Under the pieces are notes generated by a model, which ran no database searches, had not been told where the DNA came from, and worked only from the letters and a program-made list of their open reading frames with translations. From the NCBI GenBank assembly GCA_902791985.1, contig CADAYD010000008.1:1-64000 (forward strand): a DNA stretch of 64,000 bases. Reading direction: 5' to 3'. Positions 13,893 to 23,547 of this stretch are shown piece after piece (positions within the stretch are counted from its first letter, which is position 1; every line of letters starts with the position of its first letter). Source of the DNA: an uncultured bacterium (GTDB lineage Bacteria; Cyanobacteriota; Vampirovibrionia; Gastranaerophilales; Gastranaerophilaceae). Position numbers and translations under genes: made by a program.

Positions 13893-16800
13893 CTATTTCT
13901 TGTTTCTGCCTGTATGAGCAGGAGAAGTTTTGTTAACCCTTCTAATTTTCTTCTTAGAATGAATTGCACCGTCTTTATTAAATCTGGCCAATTTTACATC
14001 GGCTTTATCGGTTGTATCAGCTTTTGATGCGGTATTAATGTTTGCACTTGCAGATGCATCTTTTGTTCTTTCGTCAGCATTATCGACCTGATTATCATAC
14101 ATACGAGCATAATCATTAGCCTTTGAAACATCATTCGGATTATTTCTATCGAGCTCTGAATTGAGTGATGAACCATCAAATCCGACAGTTTTATCTTTTT
14201 CTTTCCTTGCATAAGCAGGAGAATTATTATTAGGATTTGAATCTTGTGGCTCTTTATCATTCTTATTAGTCGTATCAGATTGTTGTTGAGGAACTTTTGG
14301 AGTCTCTTGTTCCGGAGGGAGATAATCCATTCTGTCTAATCCTGCTTTAGCCATCATTTTTCTTGTATCTGCCCATTTTTTGTTATTATCATTTAAGGAT
14401 TTTTCCATATCAGAAGCGTTTTGAGAATTAGCATCAATTTTGTCTTCAACATTGTCACTAACAAGCTTTGCTCCAACTCCTGTTGATGCAACCAGTGCAT
14501 TTTGGACTAAACAAACTGCCCACATTGCAGCAAGTCCCCAGTTCCAAGGTCCTGTAGACATAAGCATTGCGATTAATGCCGTAATTAGAGCCTGAGCGAC
14601 TATTGATTGAGTTATAATAACATCGCCAACCTTGTCATTATCATTATTTCTATCGGTTAATTTATCATTTAAAGATTCAAAGCCGTTTACAGATTTGAAA
14701 GAATTATTTGTTACTTTTTCTGCTTTCTTTAAAGGAGAATCTACAGAGGCCAAAAGTTTTGAATCTTTACTTGAAATTCCGGAAACTGCTGCACGAATAG
14801 CAGTTTTTGCACCTAAATTCGGATCATCAATTTGAGCAGCCTGCTCTGGAGATATTTTACCGGATTCGACTGATTTCTGTTGATTATTCATCATTTCAAA
14901 TTGATAATTTATTGACTGAGCATCCAAAGCCTTAAACTCATTCCCATAAGCTTTTGCTAATGCAACATTTTGATCATGTTGTATTTTTACCTGATTGGCT
15001 TTTGCAACTAACGCTTTAGTTGTTTCATTGGAAATTTGAGCATCTTTTTCTGCGACTTCTGCACCCTTATCAACGACACCCTTTTTGGCATACAAATCAA
15101 GAATAGATAATCCTACCAAAGCCGCCCACTCAATTAGTTCAAGTGAAAAACCTATAGGTCCAAGTCCTAACATCGTTATTACACTATATGCAAGTGCTAT
15201 ATTTGCAAAATTGATATTACTTCCATAAGCAGATTTTTGTGCTGCTTGCGGGTCAACATTTTTTTCTTTTTGTTCGTTATTATATTTATCAGTTTCATTT
15301 ACTGATGTATCTTCAGACACATTTTCTGTTTTTTGCGTTTTTTCGATATTTGATTGATTAGCAGCCTCCGTCTTTTTACCGGAATTATTTGCCGGAATAG
15401 TTTGTGATGTAGCATTACTTGAATTATCTGTCTGAACTGTTTTTTCATTGGCATTATCCGGATTATTTGTAGGGACTGCCGGAGAAGCAGTCACAGGAAC
15501 ACCATTACCTGAATTGTCCGAAGGAGATGTCCCCCTTGTTGCGGCTCTCCTTCTATTCGGACTGTTTGAAGGAACATTCAGAGAAATCGTAGTATTGTCT
15601 GCATTTTCTGAATTATTTGAAGAAGCCTGAGAAGGTGCTGCTGAATAACTCTTTCTTCTTGCCGGACTTGAAGTTGTAGCAGAATATACTGTTGTATTGC
15701 CCGGATTATCGGAATTATTTGAATTCAAAGATGGTGCTGCTGAAGCGGCTCTTCTTCTCGGAGAATTTGAAGGCGCAACAGGAGATGCAGCCTGAGTTTC
15801 TGTGTTCCCTGAATTCTTTGGAGATACTTCGTTAGAAACCGCTAAATCTAAATCATTTGCAATAGCAGCAGGGGCTGCAGAAGGAACCGTTATATCAGGA
15901 TTATCAGAAAGATTTGTATCTTGTTGTACTCCTCTTGTTATATCATTACTATTATCAACATCATTTTCAACATTTTGGCCTTCGGAATTTTGCGGTTGAT
16001 TATTGTTTTCCGCTTCCTGAGGTGCCTCACCACCCAATGCTTTAGTCGTTTCGTTTATGAGCTGTTGAGTTTCTTTTACTTTAGGTTTAGATTCTTTGAC
16101 CAGTGCATTCGCTACATTAAATTCTGTTTTTGAAACAGCCGCACCTGCAGCACCGACAGCACCTGCGGCTAGCGCAATTGGAGATGCTGCAATTTGTTTT
16201 GCCGAAATATCAAACCATAGCGCTGCAACCGCACACAAATAAGCACCATATGGATTGAAATGTGCAAGCATTGCGGCACCCGTTGCCATAAGTCCTGCAG
16301 CAATTATTCCATTGACTACCCCGGCTTCAGCATTTTTCACCCCGATATTAGCAGTGTTTCCTGCCAGTTTTTGTAATTCTTTTGTATCTGCATCCATAAC
16401 TTGCGCTTGTTTATCAACATTAGTTACAGATTTTTTATTATCACCTAATAATTTTGCACTCTTATCAATAGTTTTTGGGGTTTTATCTTTTAAACTATTA
16501 TTTTGAGCCTCTATTCCGTCATTTTCTGCAACAATTTGAGCAATTGCAGAAGCATTAGGATTTACATTTTCACCTTGACTTTCATCCTGAACCTCAGTTT
16601 CAGAATCTGATAGTTGACCTTCTTCCGTAAGAGCTTGTATTTTCTCATCATTTTCTTGTTTAGCTTCATTATTGTTTCCAACCTGAGCTGCAGCTTTGCT
16701 TCCTTCTTTTTCAAGATTTTTGTCTTCTTTATCAGATTTTTTAACACCTTTACCTAATAAAACTCTTTCCGTACTAAGAACCGATGCTTCTGCCAAATTT

Positions 16801-18245
16801 ACACCTGTAGCAGCAACTGTTCCTGCAGCAGCAAGTATCGCAACCGTAGGCATTGCAAAGACAGAGAATATAAACCCGAACGGATTTGATGATAAATTAT
16901 CAAATCCTCCAAGTAAATTATTCATTCCTTTTGCAATTAAGTTATTACCTTTAACTTCTTCATCTTGTGCCTCAGAACCCTGTTCTTCAGAATCCTGTGT
17001 TTTAGAATCTCTTGTTTCAAAATTTTCTTCTTCATCATCTTCTTCTATAATTTCTGATGCTTGTTCAATAGATGCAGCCCTTGTTACATAATTATTAGAG
17101 AATTCTACTATATCTTGGGTATCACTGCTTTTTATATCTTCATATGTAGAATTAGCTGAATTCTGCAAATCTTGCCCGATTTTTTCAGCTACAACAGATA
17201 ACTGAGTATCATTTATATTATTTAACGCATCTTCTATACATGTACTGTTGGTAGCCGCAACTCTATAAGCGTGTACTCTTGTAAAAATATTTAATTTCTC
17301 ATCTATATTAGAAAAATTTAACGCAGAATTTATGGTATCTTGTGCTATTTGAAAGCCTTCCGTTGCTACATTATTTAAGTTGTCTATTGAATTGAGAAAA
17401 TCATCTAATTCTACGGAATTTGTTTGAATTTCTTGTATAACATTATTATTTTTTGATAATTTTTCAGATAATTGTTTAAATTTAACTTTTTCTTCCCCTT
17501 CTAATTTGCCCTTTTCTTTCTTTTTACGTCCAAGAGCCTTAAATTCTTTTGCCATAGACTCAGTTTTATCTATAGAATTCTTATTGAAAAGATTATTTTG
17601 TTTTCTTTCAATATCGGCAGCCTTATTGGTTATATCATCTGTTTTATTTTTATATTTTGTTATATCTTCCTGAACTTTTTTGGATTTTATTGCATAATCT
17701 TTTACTTCTGCACGCAAATTACTAACTTCTGTTTCTTCAGCACTTCCGTCAGAAGCTAAGTTCTCATCATTTTCAACATTATCAGAAACTACTACATAAT
17801 CAACAATATCTGCTTCTTGCTGACCTTGAGCCCAAGCGATAACTTCTTTTGGTATATTCACACCATTATTTGCCATTGCAAGAATTTCTTCATAAGAATA
17901 TTCGGCATATGCAGGATCCGGCGCAACATCAACCGCTTGAATAACATTCAGATATCGCGCCTCAAAATCCATATTATGCAATTTTAGTGCATACTGGAGA
18001 TAAAATTCATCCGTAAATTTTTGAGGGCAAGAGCCATCTTCATGTTGACCCTTTAATTGCTCTGCTATTCGAATAACTTCTTGACTATATCCCTCTGACT
18101 TTGAAGGATCAATCGGCAATGTTCTGTTTGGATCATCCAATTTGGCAAATCCGGTATGATTCTTTCTATTCGTTTTTAATGATTTTGAAACATTTGCTCT
18201 ATCTGCTTCAGGAGTAGCAGCAACTGTTTTTGTGTATTTTGTCAT
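13893..18245 (-). CDS. Giant low-complexity protein with repeated hydrophobic hairpins
   Basis: I do not recognise this 1450-residue protein. The N-terminal 1-400 is charged and helical, with coiled-coil-like Lys/Glu/Asn stretches at 165-275. Hydrophobic segments lie at about 456-483, 642-705, 1010-1055 and 1208-1262. The last three look like related double-pass hairpins (AAMLAHFNPYGAYLCAVAALW, truncated here: TMLGLGPIGFSL, AMLMSTGPWNWGLAAMW), and two are followed by the identical NETTKAL (731-737, 1073-1079). Residues 740-1005 are Asn/Ser/Pro-rich with three S-P-x-R-R units (about 828, 860, 895). The C-terminus is basic. There is no signal peptide. The gene stands alone. A surface, secreted pore-forming or membrane-organising protein is possible. 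Confidence 0.7.
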   Translation of the reverse strand: MTKYTKTVAATPEADRANVSKSLKTNRKNHTGFAKLDDPNRTLPIDPSKSEGYSQEVIRIAEQLKGQHEDGSCPQKFTDEFYLQYALKLHNMDFEARYLNVIQAVDVAPDPAYAEYSYEEILAMANNGVNIPKEVIAWAQGQQEADIVDYVVVSDNVENDENLASDGSAEETEVSNLRAEVKDYAIKSKKVQEDITKYKNKTDDITNKAADIERKQNNLFNKNSIDKTESMAKEFKALGRKKKEKGKLEGEEKVKFKQLSEKLSKNNNVIQEIQTNSVELDDFLNSIDNLNNVATEGFQIAQDTINSALNFSNIDEKLNIFTRVHAYRVAATNSTCIEDALNNINDTQLSVVAEKIGQDLQNSANSTYEDIKSSDTQDIVEFSNNYVTRAASIEQASEIIEEDDEEENFETRDSKTQDSEEQGSEAQDEEVKGNNLIAKGMNNLLGGFDNLSSNPFGFIFSVFAMPTVAILAAAGTVAATGVNLAEASVLSTERVLLGKGVKKSDKEDKNLEKEGSKAAAQVGNNNEAKQENDEKIQALTEEGQLSDSETEVQDESQGENVNPNASAIAQIVAENDGIEAQNNSLKDKTPKTIDKSAKLLGDNKKSVTNVDKQAQVMDADTKELQKLAGNTANIGVKNAEAGVVNGIIAAGLMATGAAMLAHFNPYGAYLCAVAALWFDISAKQIAASPIALAAGAVGAAGAAVSKTEFNVANALVKESKPKVKETQQLINETTKALGGEAPQEAENNNQPQNSEGQNVENDVDNSNDITRGVQQDTNLSDNPDITVPSAAPAAIANDLDLAVSNEVSPKNSGNTETQAASPVAPSNSPRRRAASAAPSLNSNNSDNPGNTTVYSATTSSPARRKSYSAAPSQASSNNSENADNTTISLNVPSNSPNRRRAATRGTSPSDNSGNGVPVTASPAVPTNNPDNANEKTVQTDNSSNATSQTIPANNSGKKTEAANQSNIEKTQKTENVSEDTSVNETDKYNNEQKEKNVDPQAAQKSAYGSNINFANIALAYSVITMLGLGPIGFSLELIEWAALVGLSILDLYAKKGVVDKGAEVAEKDAQISNETTKALVAKANQVKIQHDQNVALAKAYGNEFKALDAQSINYQFEMMNNQQKSVESGKISPEQAAQIDDPNLGAKTAIRAAVSGISSKDSKLLASVDSPLKKAEKVTNNSFKSVNGFESLNDKLTDRNNDNDKVGDVIITQSIVAQALITALIAMLMSTGPWNWGLAAMWAVCLVQNALVASTGVGAKLVSDNVEDKIDANSQNASDMEKSLNDNNKKWADTRKMMAKAGLDRMDYLPPEQETPKVPQQQSDTTNKNDKEPQDSNPNNNSPAYARKEKDKTVGFDGSSLNSELDRNNPNDVSKANDYARMYDNQVDNADERTKDASASANINTASKADTTDKADVKLARFNKDGAIHSKKKIRRVNKTSPAHTGRNKK

Positions 18246-18371
18246 TTTTGCGCGCCTATTGATATTTAATACGTTATATTTATATAAAATATCGGCACAA
18301 ACGCATACAAACTTTAGATTAATAGGGGATAAAAATATAACGCTGTTACAAAATTTTACATTTCAAATAAT

Positions 18372-18402
18372 AAGGCACTAAGATTATTTTTCTTAGCGCC
18401 TT
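18372..18402 (-). terminator. Hairpin downstream of trxA
   Basis: AAGGCGCTAAGA pairs with TCTTAGTGCCTT on the minus strand with one wobble pair. It is followed by ATTATTT, a modest T-run. It lies 28 bp past the trxA stop. Confidence 0.55.
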
Positions 18403-18429
18403 AATAACTTAATACCCTATTACTTCAAA

Positions 18430-18753
18430 TTAAATATGTTTTTCAATATTAGAAATAATAGTTGATTTGGGCATCAAACCTACCATTCTTTCAACCGGTT
18501 GTCCTTTATCAAATACCAAAAGACATGGGATGCCACTAATTGAATATTTTTTTGCAATCTCTTTGCTTTGTTCAACATTGACTTTTGCAAATTTTACTTT
18601 ACCATCATAATCCTGAGCAATTTCATCAAGAACAGGTCCTAATTTTCTGCACGGACCGCACCAAGTAGCCCAAAAATCAACTACTGTAGGCATTGTTGAT
18701 TGTTCAACTTCCTGCTCAAATATTTCATCAGTTAATTCTAAAATTTCTGCCAT
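18430..18753 (-). CDS. trxA: Thioredoxin
   Basis: This 107-residue classic thioredoxin is a cytoplasmic disulfide reductant for ribonucleotide reductase and other proteins. The active site is WCGPC with C32 and C35. The cis-proline loop SGIPCLLVF is unusual in having a cysteine after the proline, where most thioredoxins have Thr. The fold-conserved VDFWATWCGPC and GLMPKSTI stretches are present. It is a single gene with a hairpin downstream. Confidence 0.95.
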   Translation of the reverse strand: MAEILELTDEIFEQEVEQSTMPTVVDFWATWCGPCRKLGPVLDEIAQDYDGKVKFAKVNVEQSKEIAKKYSISGIPCLLVFDKGQPVERMVGLMPKSTIISNIEKHI

Positions 18754-18843
18754 AATTTCACTCCATAATTTATTACATGCACCATTCTAACATAGAAAAA
18801 TTTTTTGTGCTATTATCTATGATAGGAATATTAGGATATAGAA

Positions 18844-19764
18844 ATGGCTAGAAAAAAAATAATTGAGATAGTTTTAGATACTGAGACCACAGGATTAGAC
18901 TATACAAAAGAAAAAATGGTTGAATTTGCCGCAGTGAGATTAGAAAACGGCAAAATTAAAGATGAATTTCAAACTTTAATAAATCCACAACAACATATCA
19001 GAAAATCAAGTATAGCGATTCACGGAATTACTCCGGAAATGGTTAAAGATGCTCCGACAGAAGAAGAAGCACTTCCAAAAATATTGGAATTTATGGGGGA
19101 TTATCCAATTGTTGCACATAATGCAATTTTTGATTATTCATTTATAAACGAAGCCTCAAAAAGAGTTACCGGAAGAGAAATTACAAATGAAAGAATTGAT
19201 ACTCAGCAAATGTTTAAAGAAATTTATCCTGAATTAGAAGCTCATGGATTAAATGCTTTGACAGAAAAATTTAATGTTAATTTGGTCAATCACCATCGTG
19301 CAATGGGCGATACCATGGGACTTGCACTTGCTTATCCTAAACTAAAAAAACTCTATATACAGCGTTATGATTGGGCTCAAAAAGAACTTGATAATGTTGA
19401 ATATCTTTTCGAGAGATTTTTACGTATACAAAACACCGTCACTACTTTGCAATCAGAATTGCAGGATTTGAAATCGGTTTTCAAACTGTATTTTGATTTG
19501 GGAGGTAAACCGCTAGTATCAGAAGAAGGTGACTTGCTGGTATACAACTCTAAACAAACATTCGGTTATGATTTCGATTCGATAAAACCTGTACTGGAAG
19601 AAATTGGAGCATTATCAAAAGCAGCAAGACTTAATACAGGATTTGTTGACAGACTTGCAAACGGTCACAGTCTTGATGACGATAAAAGAGAAATTTTAAA
19701 AAATGCAAGAACCGAATTGTCGGAAACAAGAAATGTTCAGGTTGTAAAAAGTAATAAACAATAA
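18844..19764 (+). CDS. DnaQ-like 3'-5' exonuclease
   Basis: This 306-residue protein has an N-terminal DEDDh exonuclease domain (about 6-170). Exo I is VLDTETTGLD, Exo II VAHNAIFDYSFI, and Exo III HHRAMGDTMGLA with the catalytic His and Asp. Domains like this proofread as the epsilon subunit of DNA polymerase III or the exonuclease part of PolC. The C-terminal 130 residues are helical, with no recognised polymerase or GIY-YIG domain. It could be the epsilon proofreading subunit or a separate repair exonuclease; the extra C-terminal domain leaves this open. The transporter gene follows 60 bp later. Confidence 0.85.
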   Translation: MARKKIIEIVLDTETTGLDYTKEKMVEFAAVRLENGKIKDEFQTLINPQQHIRKSSIAIHGITPEMVKDAPTEEEALPKILEFMGDYPIVAHNAIFDYSFINEASKRVTGREITNERIDTQQMFKEIYPELEAHGLNALTEKFNVNLVNHHRAMGDTMGLALAYPKLKKLYIQRYDWAQKELDNVEYLFERFLRIQNTVTTLQSELQDLKSVFKLYFDLGGKPLVSEEGDLLVYNSKQTFGYDFDSIKPVLEEIGALSKAARLNTGFVDRLANGHSLDDDKREILKNARTELSETRNVQVVKSNKQ

Positions 19765-19810
19765 CCCCTTTCCGCTTTGCGGACTTTCTCTTAAAAGGGA
19801 CAGAAAGGGT
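19764..19810. repeat. Palindromic intergenic hairpin
   Basis: ACCCCTTTC at the left is inverted as GAAAGGGT at the right, enclosing CCGC-TTT-GCGG. It starts at the stop codon of the exonuclease gene and ends just before the ribosome binding site of the transporter. It may attenuate or stabilise the message. Confidence 0.5.
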
Positions 19811-19824
19811 AAAAGGAGAAATAA

Positions 19825-21234
19825 ATGTTAAAAAAAATAGGGGCTTTCTTTGCAGAACCGCCTGCACAAGAACCGATTAAGGATAGTGAAAAAGTAGCAT
19901 CGATGTATAAACATTGGCGCTGGAGAATATTTTATTCAAGCTTTATTGCTTATGTTGTATTTCACCTTTGCCGTAAAAATATGGCAGTAGCACTTCCTGT
20001 AATGTCAACAGATTTAGGACTTTCAAACACTCAACTCGGAATATTGGGTTCAACTTTGTATATAACATACGGAATTGGGAAATTTATAAACGGCGTAATA
20101 GCAGATAAATCAAATGTAAGAACTTTCCTGCCGACAGCATTAATTTTATCGGCTATCTGTAATATTTGTTTCGTTTTAAGTGCAGTATTTGTCACTCCTG
20201 GGGAAGTAAGTTTCTTTGGTTTGCCATCAGCAACAATTTTACTGTGGCTTATGGCATTTTTCTGGGGGGCAAACGGATGGTTTCAGTCTTGCGGATTCCC
20301 TCCGGTAGCAAAGAGCCTTTCATATTGGTTTTCTAACTCCGAACGCGGAACAAAATGGTCAATTTGGTCAACTTCACACCAAATTGGGGTATTTTCATCA
20401 GTTGCGTTGTCCGGTTTGATTATAGGAAAACTCGGCTGGATGGGAGCGTTTTATGTACCGGCAGTAATCTGTATTATCACAGGTATTTGGTTATTTGACA
20501 GATTAAGAGATAAACCGGAAACATTAGGACTTCCTGATATCGAAAAATATAATAATGAACCGGCTAAACAAGAAGTTGCGGATGAACAGGCAAACGTTTC
20601 TTATATTCAGATATTCAAAAAACACATCCTTTGCAATCCGATTATCTGGATGCTTGCCATAGCATACACTTTTGTTTATATTATCAGATTCGGGACAGAG
20701 GATTGGCTTGTTAAATATTTAGTAGAAGTTAAACATAATACCTTGCCCATTGCCAGCGCAAAACTTTCTACATTAGCACTCGTAGGCTCGGCAGGTGCAA
20801 TTATGGCGGGTGTTATTTCCGATAAATTATGCAAAGGAAACAGAACCCCTGTTAATATAGTATTTTTGATTTTGCTTGTTGCGAGTTTATATGCGTTTGC
20901 CATCAACCCTGCAAACAACGTATTTTTAGAAATTTTAGACTATGTATTTGCAGCACTAATCGGAATTTTCACAGCAGGACCGCAAATGTTAATAGGTGGA
21001 CTTTGTGCGGTTGAAAGCAGCTCAAAACGTGTAGCATCAGCATCGATAGGTTTCACAGGGATATTTGGGTATATCGGAGCAGCCTTATCTGCCAGCGGAA
21101 CAGGATTCTTTGTTGATAAATTCGGCTGGAATGGAGCGATTTCATTCTGGATGATTTCAACAGTAATATGTGTAGGAATTTGCATAGTTTTATACATTTT
21201 TGAAAAAATCAGAAAAAGAAAATCCCAAGCATAA
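19825..21234 (+). CDS. OPA-family MFS transporter (GlpT/UhpT-like)
   Basis: This 469-residue twelve-helix major facilitator belongs to the organophosphate:phosphate antiporter family. Signature features are WRWRIFYSSFIAYVVFHLCRKN near the N-terminus (here cut: FIAYVVFHLCRKNMAVALP), LGSTLYITYGIGKFINGVIADK, and the PxRTFLP-like loop. FWGANGWFQSCGFPPVAKSL matches the OPA segment that lines the path. Such proteins take up glycerol-3-phosphate or hexose-phosphate in exchange for phosphate, or act as sensors. The substrate cannot be told from sequence alone. The next gene begins 13 bp later. Confidence 0.85.
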   Translation: MLKKIGAFFAEPPAQEPIKDSEKVASMYKHWRWRIFYSSFIAYVVFHLCRKNMAVALPVMSTDLGLSNTQLGILGSTLYITYGIGKFINGVIADKSNVRTFLPTALILSAICNICFVLSAVFVTPGEVSFFGLPSATILLWLMAFFWGANGWFQSCGFPPVAKSLSYWFSNSERGTKWSIWSTSHQIGVFSSVALSGLIIGKLGWMGAFYVPAVICIITGIWLFDRLRDKPETLGLPDIEKYNNEPAKQEVADEQANVSYIQIFKKHILCNPIIWMLAIAYTFVYIIRFGTEDWLVKYLVEVKHNTLPIASAKLSTLALVGSAGAIMAGVISDKLCKGNRTPVNIVFLILLVASLYAFAINPANNVFLEILDYVFAALIGIFTAGPQMLIGGLCAVESSSKRVASASIGFTGIFGYIGAALSASGTGFFVDKFGWNGAISFWMISTVICVGICIVLYIFEKIRKRKSQA

Positions 21235-21247
21235 TAGGAATTGTATA

Positions 21248-21709
21248 ATGAGTGACAAATCAGAAAAAGCAAAAGAACTTTTTAAATCGGGTTACAACTG
21301 CGCGCAATCTGTTTTAGGTGTATTTTGTGAAGAACTTGGCTTGGATTTTAAAACTGCAATGAAAATATCTTCATCCTTTGGTGGCGGTATGGGCAGAATG
21401 AGAGAGGTTTGCGGAACGGTAAGCGGAATGTTTATGGCTGCAGGGCTGGCGTTTGCAGGTGTAAACGATTCTCCGCTTGAAAAAGGAGAGCATTATAAGC
21501 GCATACAAGAACTTGCGAAAAGATTTAAAGATAAAAATGGCAGCATTATCTGTCGTGAACTCTTGCAGGGAGTAGAAACAACTGCAGGCACAAACCCTGA
21601 ACCACGAACTGAAAACTATTACAAAAAACGTCCTTGCGTTGAACTTGTCAGCGACAGTGTAGAAATTTTTGAACAGTTTTTAAAAGAATCAAAATCCAAA
21701 GTTCAATAA
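21248..21709 (+). CDS. C_GCAxxG_C_C family protein
   Basis: This 153-residue protein has the family's cysteine pattern: YNCAQSVLGVF, then GGGMGRMREVCGTVSGMFM, then a later cysteine (IICRELL) and the C-terminal RPCVELV. Members are putative redox or metal-binding proteins often found beside transporters or oxidoreductases; no reaction is established. The start is ATG 21248. An upstream in-frame ATG at 21200 would overlap the transporter gene and lacks a ribosome binding site. Confidence 0.85.
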   Translation: MSDKSEKAKELFKSGYNCAQSVLGVFCEELGLDFKTAMKISSSFGGGMGRMREVCGTVSGMFMAAGLAFAGVNDSPLEKGEHYKRIQELAKRFKDKNGSIICRELLQGVETTAGTNPEPRTENYYKKRPCVELVSDSVEIFEQFLKESKSKVQ

Positions 21710-21798
21710 TAAAAAAAATAATATTACCCAGATAATTGGTAATTATGCTGATAATTAAGGTAAAAATTTCTTTTAACATCTTGTTAAAAGGAAAAGTT

Positions 21799-22395
21799 AT
21801 GCCTGAAATTACTAATTATAAAAAAATGAATCGGGAACAACTTGTTGAAATGGCACAACAAGAAGATTTTAAGGCGCTTGAAGAACTAATAAGAAAAGTT
21901 CAAAAAGATATTTTTGCCACTCTTTCTTACATGCTTAAAAGTAACGAAAATCTATATGATTTAACTCAAGAAGTTTTACTAAAACTTGCCCGAAACATTA
22001 GCAATTTACAAAATCCAAAATGCTTTAACGGTTGGTTAAATCATATCACTACAAATACATATTATGATTATTTACGAAAAATAAAAAATAAACCTGAAAC
22101 TATCCCGCTTGAATATTCATGTCCTAATACAGATACAAAAATAAATATAGAAATTCCCGATAAACACAGCAAGCCTATGGAAAAATGTATAAGCTCTGAA
22201 TGTGAACGTCAGGTCAAAAAAGCCATAAGAGGATTACCCGAAACTTTCAGAATCGCAATAATTTTAAGAGAATTTCAAGGTTTGAGTTACGAAGAAATTG
22301 CCAATACAACCAATTCAAGTATAGGAACAGTAAAATCAAGAATCTCAAGAGCGCGAATGAAGCTGCACGAAGATCTTAAAAGTTACACAGTCTAA
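21799..22395 (+). CDS. ECF-type RNA polymerase sigma factor
   Basis: This protein is 198 residues from ATG 21799, chosen because AAAAGGA lies just upstream; an earlier ATG at 21736 has none. Region 2 (about 35-100) contains LYDLTQEVLLKLAR and FNGWLNHITTNTYYDYLR. Region 4 (about 140-192) contains LPETFRIAIILREFQGLSYE and TVKSRISRARMKL. Such factors redirect RNA polymerase to stress or envelope regulons. The gene 9 bp downstream is a zinc-type membrane anti-sigma factor, so this is a sigma/anti-sigma pair. Confidence 0.93.
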   Translation: MPEITNYKKMNREQLVEMAQQEDFKALEELIRKVQKDIFATLSYMLKSNENLYDLTQEVLLKLARNISNLQNPKCFNGWLNHITTNTYYDYLRKIKNKPETIPLEYSCPNTDTKINIEIPDKHSKPMEKCISSECERQVKKAIRGLPETFRIAIILREFQGLSYEEIANTTNSSIGTVKSRISRARMKLHEDLKSYTV

Positions 22396-22404
22396 GGAGA
22401 TTTT

Positions 22405-22911
22405 ATGGACATTAATTTTACATGCAACCAAGTTGAAACATTGTTGGGATACTACATTGAAGGTACTCTTGCTCCATCTTTATCCGAAATTGTAAAAGAA
22501 CATATAAAAAATTGCTCTAAATGCCGAAAAAAATTCGAGCGGCTACAATCTTTTATGCCAAAATATGACGCAAAACAAAATGAACGTCAACCGGACAAAG
22601 AACTGATAGGGAGTCTATCAGCTTACATGGACAATGAACTCGACACCACCGAAAATGTCAAAATTAAAAAAATGACTATTTCTAACCCTTCAGCGCGTCA
22701 AAAACTTGAGTCAATGTATAAATTTCAAAAACTTTTACACTCTGCATACGAAAAAACAAAGAACGATACAAAATTTGATTATTCAAAAAATATAATGGCT
22801 ATGATTAACCAATCGCCTGACTATTCAACAACCTATTTCCGCAATCTTATCATAATGTTTATTTTAATAATGATTGCAATAATCAGCGGATTTGCTTACT
22901 TATACTTTTAG
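22405..22911 (+). CDS. Zinc-binding membrane anti-sigma factor
   Basis: This 168-residue partner of the ECF sigma factor has an N-terminal anti-sigma zinc finger with H-x3-C-x2-C (HIKNCSKC, about residues 31-38). A second RseA-like segment follows (LSAYMDNELDTTE, about 71-83). One C-terminal transmembrane helix (about 147-167, IIMFILIMIAIISGFAYLY) sits at the very end with almost no extracytoplasmic domain. Signal sensing is therefore probably within the membrane or cytoplasm. Its last 12 bp overlap the convergent gene. Confidence 0.88.
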   Translation: MDINFTCNQVETLLGYYIEGTLAPSLSEIVKEHIKNCSKCRKKFERLQSFMPKYDAKQNERQPDKELIGSLSAYMDNELDTTENVKIKKMTISNPSARQKLESMYKFQKLLHSAYEKTKNDTKFDYSKNIMAMINQSPDYSTTYFRNLIIMFILIMIAIISGFAYLYF

Positions 22912-23547
22912 GTTCCCTCGGTTCATAAATGTCTGCATGTAAGTATGGTGAATTGCGGCTCTTGCCATTTCTCTTGGAGTTTGAGGATTTTGCCAAGCCG
23001 GATTCGGGTTATTTAATTTTTCAATATTTTTCTGCTGACGATGAGCGGCATACTTATTTCTCAAAAGCGGAGTAATTATATTACACGAAATGACTGAACC
23101 TATTGTCATTGCAATTACACCTATACCTATTTTTAATCCTTTAAATGTTTTTTGCGGATTACCGGTAAGTTTAGCATGTTTTGAGATATCAAAGTCAAAT
23201 TTTCCTATTCTATCTGCCAAACCTTGCTTAACAAGAACTTTCTTTACGCTTTCCGGAATTATTTTCCCCGTCGTTACAAGTTTATTCGCAAAACTGGCCA
23301 ATGTTTGGGTAACAGTATAGAAAGCCAGAATATTTACACAAGCATCTGCAAATTCCTGAGGAATAAGAAACATTTTTTGCTCCTTAGGAATTTTGTCATT
23401 AATTACAATACCAAAAATTTGAGCAGCAGAAGATAATGCCCATCCGATTGTTCCGGTATGAATAAGCATTTTGTCTGCCTCTTTATGACATGCATATTTA
23501 TCATATATGTAATTAAGTATTGAAAATGGAGCTTTTTGTTTAGACAT
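22900..23547 (-). CDS. Membrane protein, unknown function (pair, second gene)
   Basis: This 215-residue protein has two or three hydrophobic segments (about 30-50, 66-88 and 138-160, the last GVIAMTIGSVISCNIITPLL). The C-terminal tail is polar and rich in Asn, Pro and His. No known domain is recognised. Its ATG overlaps the stop of the upstream gene by one base (TAATG), so the two are co-translated. Similar layout (hydrophobic hairpins, polar Asn-rich tail) suggests the two are distant paralogues or partners. It converges on the anti-sigma gene. Confidence 0.6.
   Translation of the reverse strand: MSKQKAPFSILNYIYDKYACHKEADKMLIHTGTIGWALSSAAQIFGIVINDKIPKEQKMFLIPQEFADACVNILAFYTVTQTLASFANKLVTTGKIIPESVKKVLVKQGLADRIGKFDFDISKHAKLTGNPQKTFKGLKIGIGVIAMTIGSVISCNIITPLLRNKYAAHRQQKNIEKLNNPNPAWQNPQTPREMARAAIHHTYMQTFMNRGNLKV

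Noticed and set aside
14632-17091. Several plus-strand frames opposite the 1450-residue gene
   Set aside because: They mirror its Ser/Asn-rich low-complexity coding strand and lack ribosome binding sites.
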